A program made the position numbers and the translations under genes. Below are positions 36,891-47,210 of a stretch of DNA of 64,000 nt, one piece after another (the stretch's first letter is position 1; the number at the start of each line of letters is the position of its first letter). The notes below the pieces were generated by a model that had not been told where the DNA came from, ran no database searches, and saw only the letters and a list, made by a program, of their open reading frames with translations. Source of the stretch: Siphonodentalium dalli (lineage: Eukaryota; Mollusca; Scaphopoda; Gadilida; Siphonodentaliidae); assembly GCA_032622095.1 (NCBI GenBank), contig CP136062.1:11189710-11253709 (forward strand), in the 5' to 3' direction.

Positions 36891-37089
36891 CTTTGCGTTG
36901 CTTACACACATGGAATTTAACCCCGGAAATATGTTATTTGTTTTGATAATTTTGTTTACTGGACTTCGACTGCATGGTGTACTGCTTGTTACGTGGATAT
37001 ATATGTTTGACATTATGGACGCGGTATTTAGTTGTGACGGTATACACGTCAACTTGGGTGCAAACTTACTGAAGTTATATATCATATGA
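36688..37089 (+). CDS. Unrecognised 133-codon frame with signal-peptide-like segment
   Basis: From residue 75 it reads MEFNPGNMLFVLIILFTG, a good signal-peptide or membrane-anchor sequence. A related sequence (MEFHQGNILFVFIILFSG) starts at 42673. Upstream of that Met the frame is shared with a non-coding duplicate at 45 kb, so the true start is probably 36910. A longer minus-strand frame overlaps (36831-37361), which weakens any single coding call. Product unknown. Confidence 0.25.
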   Translation: MFIILSWKTRQQSIDDDTMIRIKSGSTKEDMFHSAVFILDRKQTLGGSYKNKRVVSCQLVTEGIERFCFALLTHMEFNPGNMLFVLIILFTGLRLHGVLLVTWIYMFDIMDAVFSCDGIHVNLGANLLKLYII

Positions 37090-37439
37090 CAGCACTTTCT
37101 AAACAGTGAGTCAAACGGCGACGAACAACCGTTAGCGGACCTAGACAGGACAGCGTAAGCACAACGGCAAATGAAATTGGAGGACTCAGAAACAAACGTT
37201 GGTAGGATATATAGTGGAAGGGTCGGGACAAAACAATGCCAACGGATTGTTAACGAAGCTAAAATGAACGGGATAGGCGACAGTGGACGGGCGGAACAAC
37301 ACAGGGACAAAGGATTGTTAGTGGACCTTATATATGATACAGTTAAAATAATACCTGACAAACGCAGTTATTATGCATAATAACTTAAATTATGAGCATT
37401 TTTAGACATCTTAGCTGAAACACAATTGATAGTCTTGAC

Positions 37440-37625
37440 ACTATTATCTATGTGCACCACAATAGACTTATTATATGTCCCCGATATATTGTCACTATGA
37501 GCTATGTACAACACAATATACTTATTGTGACAAGGGACACTGGCTTCTTGTGTCCCCGATATATTGTCACTATTATATATGTGTACCACAATAGACTTAT
37601 TATAACAAGGAATATTGGCTTCTTG
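37440..37625. repeat. Short tandem repeat, ~3 partial units
   Basis: TGTCCCCGATATATTGTCACTAT occurs at 37478 and 37551 in full or part, and CCACAATAGACTTATTATA at 37456 and 37577. GGCTTCTTG closes two of the units. Confidence 0.6.
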
Positions 37626-37787
37626 ACCCGTGAGTTAGCTACCTCCTCTTCTTTGTAATTGACACAATGTCTTCAACTGAAGCTTAGTGTATCGTATAAA
37701 AAGAACGTAACAGACATGGTTCACATCAAAAGATCGATGATCTAAAAATAAAAACTACTTTTTCGGGATAATCTTTATAACTGTTGC

Positions 37788-38690
37788 GTTACAACAAGCG
37801 TGTGTTAATTCCAAAAGAGGAATATGATAAAACAGTTGGTGAAATAATCGAAGAATGTATTTCCACAAAAAGACCCCACGTCAGTACATGTACTACCTCC
37901 TAACAAAGTATAAAGTGTTTCAGTGTGATGGTGTGAAAAACACTCATACGACAACGATAATCCAATGAAGACGCAGTATACTCCGCAGATGATGTTATTC
38001 ACCGTGACCACATAGCAAGTGACAATGATGGTTGAGATAATACGATTATAGCGATATATAAGAAGTATGCCCACATCACACATGACGCACCGAACATGTT
38101 CAAGTCTGGCAATATCCAGTGCAAAAAGAAGAGGAAGCGAGTGAAAATAAAAGGGATTGGGTTAACACCTATTATTTCGAAGGATTTTAGTTATTGTGCA
38201 CATGTTGACTTAATATATATGCAATCCATGTGCCAGCGACAATAAAAGTGGGTCGCAATTTATCAGTTGTGCAAATTATACACATGTGAAATGTGATTTC
38301 CGGAGATAAAAACCACTATTAAAGTGCAGCAATCGACGGACGTGCTCAAATTGATCACCATTGTGTTTGGTAAAATTTTATGCAACGCAATTTAGAGTTC
38401 ATACCTAATCCATAGCATATTTAATTAGTGCACGAATTATTTGCTTCCTCGAAGTAAATGAGGAGCGTTGCGTATTTTGTGACAAGAATGAAGATCTTAT
38501 AAACAATGCCTGTATCGAATGTTCTTCCATTTGCGATAAGCGAAATACTTTTAAAAATTGTCGAGCTGGTAAACATATGCCATGCAGACAATTTATGCAG
38601 TATGGCATATTCGATGGAAAACCAATACGCGTTCTACTATCATATATAGATAACACATATACTGTACTCACGGACAGGAAAACAAACTAA
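37788..38690 (+). pseudogene. Decayed integrase-core gene, KRBA2-like
   Basis: A gene readable only across stops and frame changes. In order: VLIPKEEYDKTVGEIIEE (37802-37855); YKVFQCDGV; an EDAVYSADDVIHRDH...DNDG stretch (37968-38032) corresponding to the zinc-binding helix region; KKYAHIT and C-x-KKK; then TPIISKDF...HVDLIYMQSM (38168-38232), which matches the first-aspartate region of retroviral-type integrase (rve) cores in KRAB-A domain-containing protein 2-like proteins; KWVAIYQ; DVLKLITIVFGKI. Stops lie at 37901, 38033, 38243, 38393 and 38406. The last part (38409-38690) is still open for 93 codons and cysteine-rich (RCVFC, ACIEC, SICD, MPC). The family encodes integrase-derived proteins spread by retroelements. 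Confidence 0.6.
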
Positions 38691-38699
38691 TACATTTTC

Positions 38700-39716
38700 C
38701 CGTAAACAAAGCTGCTTTCCTTTGATCCCACAAACAGTTAGAGTCACTATGATCTATGTGGTTTTATAGTCACTCGGCCATAACATACAGTTAATAGCGT
38801 GACATTAAATTTTCATAACACGTTTCTCTGTGTATTGTTTTGTATTCGCATTTTTGTCACGTTATGTCAATTTGAGCAACTGGCTAATGCTCAACTGTTC
38901 TTCCACATATGATTATGTCTCTACACATGTCTGCATGTATGTCTCCTCGATCAGTCTGTCTAAGTGTTGTGTATGTATGCCAGAACGATATGCAATCACA
39001 AATGTGTGTCTGCATCAGGTTGTATGTTTGTATATGTGCATGTTTTATTCCCAGTTTGGTTATCCATGCATGTTGAGACATATGTATAATATATTGATGT
39101 ATATGAATCTCCATATATGGAAGATATTTAAACTAAATGTACTATTAATTATAAACCAGTATTACAAGGGGCAACTCAACATTCAATACAAGTGAGAGTG
39201 TATGAGGTTGAAAATTAACTGGAGTAAACCCCAACTCATCAGAGATGTCCTTCAATTAAAATTTCCCAGGTTCCTCTCTAAACGTACGTCACTGGGCCTA
39301 ACATCCTTTGGTTAAGAATATTCCAAAGTTGGCTATTCGCAGCAATACCCAAAGATAATTGTTTTCGACTGTATTGTCACGCAGTGTAGTCGATGGATTT
39401 ATGGAGAGATATTCACTCTGCGACTAATTTAACACAGTTGAGTGGTCAATCGTTTCACTGAGGTCAGTCAATAGTTTCTGATTTTCTCCTTGCGGTGATT
39501 TCAATATTATATGAGCTTCCCACCGTGCCATCTTTGGTTTATTTGTTATTAACTGAGTTGTATCGTCCACAGACAGTTTGAAGTGTTGACACAGTCTTGT
39601 TGTAACTCACAGATACTCTAACCCAGTTGTCATAAACCAAAGTATCCACAAAGGCCTCGTTGCTAACAAATCGCACTGGAACGCACTGAACCAGCACCTG
39701 CATCAACTCTTAAAGG
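38700..39716. other. Stretch without recognisable gene
   Basis: It contains a 121-codon plus frame (38830-39195) of low-complexity, Cys/Met/Tyr-rich sequence that looks like chance. No repeats were noticed. Confidence 0.25.
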
Positions 39717-40203
39717 TCATCCATTTAGACACACGAAATTGTGCACAAAAGTTATTGTCAACGTATTTCTTCACAGTACAGTTTGGCAAACGTCACACTG
39801 ATAACAAAAAGACACCGACCCATAACACCATCCTCCCCCATGCATTCCCCCATTTGACAGCCATAACATTTTGACTATGTGGCTTTATATGACGTTTCTG
39901 ATCGGAAACACAATTGTGCACTTTTCATCCATGTATTATTGACCAATCAGTTGCCATAATTGTTGTATGCTGACCCTAGCTTACTTGATTATAAGTCAGC
40001 ACAACTGTATGCACATGTAATGGACAGGTGCTATGTGCCACCATCGCTCAATCAACATGTTGACTAGTGCTATTTAAGTTTAATCATCTCATCAGCATTA
40101 TCTTTATTGCTAACATCTATAAGACATTATAGACAAAGAATAACATATTCAGACAACTGCTTCATCACGCATGCACATTAATTTTCGTATGCAATTTAGA
40201 TCT
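39717..40203. repeat. Dispersed duplicate of 43893-44368
   Basis: About 480 bp shared at ~90% identity, starting at TTTAGACACACGAAATTGTG and ending at CGTATGCAATTTAGAT. One small indel lies near 39870 (ATTTTGACTATGTGG versus ACTATGTGG). No terminal repeats are visible. Confidence 0.85.
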
Positions 40204-40209
40204 ATCTAA

Positions 40210-40960
40210 CATCGAAACCTATTTAATCGGCGCTTTGACGTAGAACGACTTGATCATGCTTCTTTGAATTCTTATTCTCGGGTGTGAATATAGCAATTTC
40301 AAAGAACGAATAATGGATAATAGATAAACAAAATTGTGTATCGCGATGCGCAATTTGTTGGCTATGGCACCGGTGCGTGTATATCGTAGAACTGATTCGC
40401 GATACACCGGTGCACCGGTGTTATCTCGCACCCCTACCATTCAACACCAAAATCTGATATTTAGCTTATTGGCTATACCGGTAATGCGGTATGTTGTAAA
40501 TAACGGTGGCATTTCTAACAAAAGTCCATATACATGTACATGCAGTGGGGGTCTACTCGGTGTTGAATGTGTTTACATGATACATGTATTTATGATTGGT
40601 ATAAGAACAAGGTTTGTTTATAATATTATTTATGTTTATGGCGGTTTTAATGGATGTGACTATTTTAACAGCAATACCCAGCGTCAACACTTACCCGATC
40701 TATAGAAAGATCCTCATGGACATATATCATAATTTTCTTCAACGACTGGTGTGACAACCCGCTAATACCTGTAGACCGTGGTATCATAACCGAACGGCAT
40801 GTATCATAACTCCACCGCAGTGACCGTTTCCATACCGCTGTCATCATGTCATTGCCAATACATTAAAAGCGACACATCACATATTCATTATTAGCTCAAC
40901 TTACTTTGTAAGTTTGAGCTATTTCCATGGGTTGGCGTCTGTCGTCCATATGTGTGTACG
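40210..40960. other. Non-coding stretch with short ACCGGTGC repeats
   Basis: CACCGGTGC words cluster at 40369-40420, two forming a local palindrome. No gene was recognised. Confidence 0.3.
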
Positions 40961-40974
40961 TCAACAATTTCCTT

Positions 40975-42085
40975 TGGCACGGGCTACAGGTCGTACCTTT
41001 GGTCTGATCTTTATGAAATTTATCATGAATGTTGACATTGACATGTAGATGGGAATGAGTCATTTTGGGGTCATTGGCCAAAAAACATGGCCGCTGCCGG
41101 CAACCTTGGATTTAAAAATTAAATCAATTGGCGCGGTGTCTACAGGTGGTACTGTTTGTCTGACCATCATGAAATTTGTCATGGATGTCAATAATGACAT
41201 GTAGATGGGTACGAGTCATTTTGGGGTCGTCCGGCCAAAAAAATGGCCGCCAGCAACCATCTTTGATTTTACTCTTTGCATGACTAAATCCTTTGGCGCG
41301 GGCTACATGTCGTAGCTTTGGTCGGATCTTCATGAAATTGTTATGGATGTTAACAATGACATGTAGATGGGAACGAGTCCTTTTTGGGTCATTCGGCCAG
41401 AAAACATGGCCGCCAACAGCCATCTTGGATTTTACTCTTTGCATGACTAAATCCTCTGGCACAGGATACAGGTCCTACCTTTGATCAGACCATTATGAAA
41501 TGTGTCATGAATGTTGACATTGACATGTAGATGGGAACGAGTCATTTTGGGTTCATTCGATAAAAAAACATGGCCACTGGCAGCCATCTTGGATTTAAAA
41601 ATTAAACCCATTGGCGCGGTCTACAGGTGGTACTGTTCGTCTGATTATCATGAAATTTGTCATGGATGTTAATAATGACAGGCAGATGGGAATGAATACT
41701 TTTGGGGTCGTTCGGCAAAAAAAACATGGCCGCCAGCAGCCATCTTGGATTTTACTCTTTGCATGGCTAAATCCTTTAGCGCGGGCTACAGGTCGTAGCT
41801 TTGGTCGGATCTTCATTAAATTTGTCATTGATATTAACAATGACGTTTAGATAGGAACGAGCTGTTTTGTGGTCATTCGGCCAAAATACATGGCTATCTT
41901 GGATTTTACTCTTTGCTTGACTAAATCCTTCGGCACATGCTCTAGGTCGTACCATTGGTCAGATCATTATGATATTTGTCATGGCTATTGACATGTACAA
42001 TGTAGATGGGAACGATTCATTTTGGGGTTGTTTGACCAAAAAACATGACCGCCAGCGGTCATCTTGGATTTCAAAATTCAAAGCA
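40975..42085. repeat. ~159-bp tandem repeat, seven copies
   Basis: Units share CATGAAATTTGTCATG, GACATGTAGATGGGAACGAG, TTTTGGGGTC and ATGGCCGCCAGC, with starts near 41006, 41162, 41327, 41487, 41642, 41807 and 41961. Two linker types recur (TTTACTCTTTGCATGACTAA and TTTAAAAATTAAA), giving a partly dimeric pattern. Reading frames of 60-110 codons on both strands follow from the period. Confidence 0.9.
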
Positions 42086-42089
42086 GATA

Positions 42090-42840
42090 AAACAACTCTT
42101 TTTGTAAAATCAGCGATAGCATTAGTGGTCTAGTTGATAATGTTGATTACTGAGATACTCCCATTGCATCGTGAACATACAGACATCCCCAACGAAGGTG
42201 AAGTCCCTCGAATCGCGATCCTCTCTCATGGGAAAGTGATTATTTGGTGACCTAAGTAATGTGTGTATACAGACTATTCTCACGAAAATGATCACGTGAT
42301 GGTCTTATAATAGGTTAAAATGAGTACGTTATGGTCTTATAATAGGTGTTGTTTTATGTTCATACTGGAATTAACGCCGCTTCATTTTGAGTCGATAACG
42401 AACTGAAATGAGAGTCATTTGTTGCCATTATCGACTCATATTGACTTATTTGTGTGCCATTATCGACTCATATTGTCTTATTTTAAGTTCGTTATGAGCG
42501 GAAACTAAAACAAATAAACCAACTCATGACCTATAGACGATTACAAAATATAGCGATTGACAATTAAGATACAATTCGATGTTTTACCCCTAATTTTGTC
42601 GAAATTTTGTGGCAATGTTTTCGTAATTTTAAGTGACTTTGTGAACGATCTTGCTTTGCATCGTTTACAAACATGGAATTTCACCAAGGAAATATTTTAT
42701 TTGTTTTTATTATTTTGTTTTCTGGAATAGTAACAACAGGATAAAATAACCCAACATAATAGATATCTTGAATCAATTAAACAATCGGAATGAACAGAAG
42801 CGGAAGAACAGCCTCTTTTACCGAAAGCAGATATTTAGAT
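42090..42840. other. Non-coding stretch with short direct repeats
   Basis: CATTATCGACTCATATTG occurs twice (42426, 42461) and GGTCTTATAATAGG twice (42301, 42334). The signal-peptide-like 23-codon frame related to 36910 sits at 42673-42744. Confidence 0.35.
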
Positions 42841-42854
42841 CACAATACAATTGG

Positions 42855-43375
42855 AAATAGCGAGTCATCGTGTGATTATCAACATGTAATCACCAAAATG
42901 TAATCACTGAAGATCGGTGAGAGTGAGAAGAAACCCCAACATGTAATCACTAACGATCGGTGAGCGTGAGAAGGAACCCCAACATGTAATCAATGAAGAT
43001 TCACCAGATTGGTGAGCGTGAGAAGGAACCCCCAACCGGGAAGTAGCGATTTTTTGCAAACGGCAGTTCAAAGCAGATACAACAACTCTGTTTGGAAAAA
43101 TAAACGATAGCATGAGTATTGTGTATATATGAGCGTGGGGAGGATTCCCATCCGGCGGTAGGGATTTATTTCCTTCCGCGTTTCTGTATGAAATTGGAGA
43201 GAGGAAAATGTATGGATTTATTACCTTCCGCGTTTATGTATGAAATCGAAGCGGAGAGTAGTTTGACATCTCAACGACAGTTCAATGCAGATAAAACAAC
43301 TCTGTTTGTAAAAATAAACGATAGCATAAGTATTTTGTGTATATAAGCGTGAGGAGGATTTCCATATAACACATA
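42855..43375. repeat. Short tandem and direct repeats
   Basis: Three ~55-bp units share GATCGGTGAGCGTGAGAAGG and CCCCAACATGTAATCA (42900-43035). A second pair shares CAACTCTGTTTG...AAATAAACGATAGCAT at 43080 and 43298, with a third, weaker copy at 42090 next to the 159-bp array. Confidence 0.65.
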
Positions 43376-43379
43376 TAAA

Positions 43380-43892
43380 CCAACTCAAGACCTACCAGAC
43401 AACATATCTTCTTGCAATATCACGTTCTGGTATGCCATGAAAAGGTGCAAATAGAATTGACGTTCATTAGTTGTGTGTGGCGCTATCCTATCTAAATAAA
43501 GATGTGTAAATCACATTTAAATAATATGCTCAATCAGGCTAGCATGTGATTGACATAATGAGCCACATGTATGTAGTCCTTTTTTATCTGTGCACAGCAT
43601 GCTCACAACATTAGCGATCACTGAACCACCATTGATCAATCTTTACTAGATCCTTTGGTGTAATATAGATCAACCATTCTTCCTGCCATACTAGTAGTGC
43701 TCGCCAGTGTAAGAGTGTTCTCTAAATTTCTTGAATATTGAATTTTGTTTGTTTGAAGATATGTACCGGTACTAGTATATCGTGTAATACTTCGCTACTT
43801 TAGCTACATGTACGCCCGTAGATAGCATATCCCACCAGTACAAACCATGGGAACTGTTTGATGCTCTAACCTGTTCTGATGGGGAAATTTAT
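43380..43892. other. Stretch without recognisable gene
   Basis: No reading frame over 60 codons, no tandem structure and no inverted repeat noticed. Confidence 0.25.
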
Positions 43893-44368
43893 GGTCGTCT
43901 ATTTAGACACACGAAATTGTGCACAAAAGTTATTGTCAACGTATTTCTTCACAATACAGTTTGGCAAACGTCACACGGATAACAAAATGAAACCGACAAA
44001 TAACCTCTCCCATACATTCCCCCATTTGACAGCCATAACTATGTGGCTTTATATGACGTTTCTGATCGGAAACACAATTGTGCCCTTTTCATCCATGTAT
44101 TATTGACACGTCAGCTGCCAGGATTGTTGTATGCTGACCCGAGCTTACTTGATTATAAGTCAGCACAACTGTATGCACATGTAATGGGCAGGTGCTATGT
44201 GCCACCATCGCTCACTCAACATGTTGATTAGTGATATGTAAGTTTAATAATCTCATCAGCATTATCTTCATTACAAACATCTATAAGACATTATAGACAA
44301 AGCATAACATATTCAGACATCTGCATCATCACGCATGCACATTAATTTTCGTATGCAATTTAGATATA
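43893..44368. repeat. Dispersed duplicate of 39717-40203
   Basis: Second copy of the ~480-bp repeat, in the same orientation. A 75-codon frame starting at 43879 overlaps it but is not maintained in the other copy. Confidence 0.85.
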
Positions 44369-44973
44369 TCTGTTTACGGTGTATTCAGTTTAATATTAAA
44401 ATAACCTCTATTCACGCCACGAATTGAATAACACAGTTAATATGAAGGCTAGATGACATATTGCTTTTATATTGGGGAAGCTACCAGTATTCTAAGCATA
44501 CTTGATTATATATAATGAATAAAATGCAAACCTCAATCGGTGCCACGTCAAGATTATGTCAGAAAGGCAATCTCAACTCAAGTCAGGACAAGGTAAGGAT
44601 AAATTCCCGACGATGAAGTCAGGATTTGTGACACACTCTTTAATAGTGATATTCGTTCTCTTCCGCAACCAAATGTGGACAGTTGAAAAGAACAACCACA
44701 CAATACAGTAATAACAATCATTGCTAGTTTGGTTGGGCAACAGCCGCCGAAGGCGCCCCAAGCATCGACCGCGAAGCTAAGGGAGACATAGCAATACATT
44801 GAACTACGGTTAAATCTAGATCATTCCGCTTGCTTGAATTACCACGTTCGTGAAATATGTTTTCGTTTCAATAGCAGATAAATCGAAAGCCGATTGATAA
44901 TGTAGAGCAGTCAAAGAGTTTATACAAAAGTGCAAAAATTCCGTGCGGAGATTCAATCCACATTTGTTCGGTA
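44369..44973. other. Stretch without recognisable gene
   Basis: Two overlapping minus-strand frames of 62-73 codons (44573-44799) in different phases argue against either being real. Confidence 0.25.
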
Positions 44974-45271
44974 TATAGCACTGAATCACATGGGGCTCTA
45001 GTCGCTTGACAAATTACATGTTTCTACTTACTTTGTATCCGTTGTTACCTACCTTGGAAATTACAAAACAATAGGTTTATCATAGTATCATGGAAAACAA
45101 GGAAACACTCCCTCGACGGTGATACAAGGATTCACCCACAACGGGTTAGTCAAGGAAGACATGCTCCAAAGTGTTCAATATAGTCGCATCACATCCAGAA
45201 AACAGACACTTTTTGGAAGCTACAAGAACAAGCGGGTTGTAAGTTGCCAACTAGTTACGGAAGAAATTGTT
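44974..45271. repeat. Dispersed duplicate of 36587-36890
   Basis: Same orientation as its partner. The partner's 133-codon frame is broken here by indels (45140-45185), so there is no sign of selection on the upstream coding part. Confidence 0.75.
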
Positions 45272-45339
45272 CGGTAGAACCAACGACACAAAAAGCAGAC
45301 GAGCTCTGCACCTATATAACTATACTACAAGTTAACTAT

Positions 45340-45342
<3 letters not shown>

Positions 45343-45418
<76 letters not shown>

Positions 45419-45419
45419 T
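45343..45419. repeat. (TA)n microsatellite
   Basis: About 36 TA dinucleotides directly abut the left Helitron terminus at 45421. Together with 45847-45887 it forms a split TA tract, as expected if the Helitron inserted into it. Confidence 0.95.
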
Positions 45420-45420
45420 A

Positions 45421-45844
45421 CTAGAAGGTGACCCGACTTCGTCCGGGATATTCAAAAACCAAATTTCAAGTCGATAACTCCACCCGTTTCCGAGATCTGG
45501 TCTGCGCATGCGCGAAGCTGGCGTCGCACGGGCTCGGCGAAATTTGCTATGTGAATGTATCTTGCCCCGGATACGAATTTTATCGGACGAGATCTCGGAA
45601 ACGGGTGGAGCTATCGACTTGAAATTTGGTATGTGAATTTATCTTGCCCCGGATACGAATTTTATCGGGTCGCCGAGCCCGTGCAACGCCAGCTTCGCGC
45701 ATGCGCAGACCAGATCTCGGAAACGGGTAGAGCTATCGACTTGAAATTTGGTTTTTGAATAGCCCGGACAACGTCGGGCTGGGTAGAGCTATCGACTTGA
45801 AATTTGGTTTTTGAATAGCCCGGACAACGTCGGCACATCAGCTA

Positions 45845-45845
<1 letters not shown>
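45421..45845. mobile_element. Palindromic Helitron with 3' termini at both ends
   Basis: Both ends are Helitron 3' termini: a CCCGGAC...GTCGGG hairpin followed by CTAG and then T. The right terminus (CTAG 45842-45845) reads on the plus strand. The left (45421-45424) reads on the minus strand. About 125 bp at the left (45421-45548) is the inverse of ~45658-45785. The right side also has a tandem duplicate of its last ~60 bp (GGGTAGAGCTATCGACTTG twice). It has no coding capacity. Helitrons transpose by rolling circle and insert between A and T, as here. Confidence 0.75.

Positions 45846-45846
<1 letters not shown>

Positions 45847-45887
<41 letters not shown>
45847..45887. repeat. (TA)n microsatellite
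   Basis: About 20 TA dinucleotides between the palindromic Helitron and the long-inverted-repeat element. Confidence 0.9.
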
Positions 45888-45892
<5 letters not shown>

Positions 45893-46235
45893 TGAAAATT
45901 AAGAAAGGTATCCATTAATTGTTGAATATTTATTACATGTATGTACAAAGAGCTATACCGGTTTCGGCACATCTTGCCTTTTCAATAGCTTGGAGTCACT
46001 GATGAAAAAAGTGTACTCATCTTAGAGTCTGTAAGAGATTTCATGGTGAATCACGTGATACATATATTTGATTAAATTAAATTATACGAGGAACCTCATT
46101 AAATTGTTATGGCCTTGGTACGTAGAGAGACGTGCTCAGACGTGCGTTCCTAACGGCGCGTGTATCATTAAATGCTTGGACATAATATGATTTCTGTTTG
46201 ATAGCGTTTAATCTGTTGATGGGTTTATTGTGGCA

Positions 46236-47031
46236 AGTCCATCTTAATCTAATGTTTCTGTCCTTAATGGCACTTTCCATCTTTAATGGCGACATTATAT
46301 TAGAAGCATGTGTATTTGCGTTATACATGTTGATTCATAACAAAATTTTATACTGTGTGTAATTATTGATCATTGTGATATTTTCGCTCAGTGAAGTTGA
46401 TTTTTATCCACTGGAAATTTCTGTAGATATCTGCAATAGGCGCAATTTGATGAGGTTTCCAAGGTAGTGATAAACAAAACAATAAGATAGAAGTAATCAA
46501 GACATCCGTCGGTCGCGAGTTGCCAGATGGGAAATACATGAGGGCTCAAGTATTAGTTTTACTTGTATAATGGCATGTTTTTCAGTTTGGTAATCAATTC
46601 GTGTGAACTTAAATGTGCATGTTGCAATAAATAAAGTAAATATAGTAAGGGAACTCGAATGCCAGCCGACCCCCTAGTGTTTCTATGTGGTCGTTTAGCT
46701 TGGTAAGACCACACTGACCACAGGTGTTACAAATATACAGTGACAGGCGGACATCCAGGTATGGAAGTCACTCTCCAATTGCCATGCAGCGACATGGTCA
46801 ACAAAAGTTGAGGGCTTCCATAGAAATATGAAGTATGAATTTATGATGCAGATGAAAACTGTGATTGTGATGGGGGCAAGCGGCCTTCTTGCTGGAACCA
46901 AAGTGTTCGTCGTAAATTATAGCTGCTTGTTGTGCAACCCATCGATATTCTTCTGAATAATAAAACTTGATGTATCATATTGGATTGCAGCTTGGGGGCA
47001 AGTGGCCACCTTGCTGCAATCACAGTTTTCA
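46236..47031. other. Centre of the long-inverted-repeat element
   Basis: No recognisable coding sequence. A smaller inverted relation joins 46853-46875 and 47010-47032 (TGAAAACTGTGATTG on opposite strands), each followed by a CAAG[CT]GGCC-type core. Confidence 0.4.
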
Positions 47032-47210
47032 TGCCACAATAAACCCATCAACAGATTAAACGCTATCAAACAGAAATAAAATTACCATTATGTCCAAGCG
47101 TTTAATGATACACGCGCCGTTAGGAACGCACGTCTGGGCACGTCTCTCTACGTACCAAGGCCATAACAATTTAATGAGGTTCCTCGTATAATTTAATTTA
47201 ATCAAATATA

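Noticed and set aside
36831-37361. 176-codon minus-strand frame
   Set aside because: No recognisable domain; overlaps an equally plausible plus-strand frame, and part of it lies in a repeat whose second copy is frame-broken.
45990-46005. CTGATGA on the plus strand of the left arm as a hammerhead core
   Set aside because: No GAAA follows on that strand at a usable distance; the candidate fold lies on the opposite strand and lacks this core.
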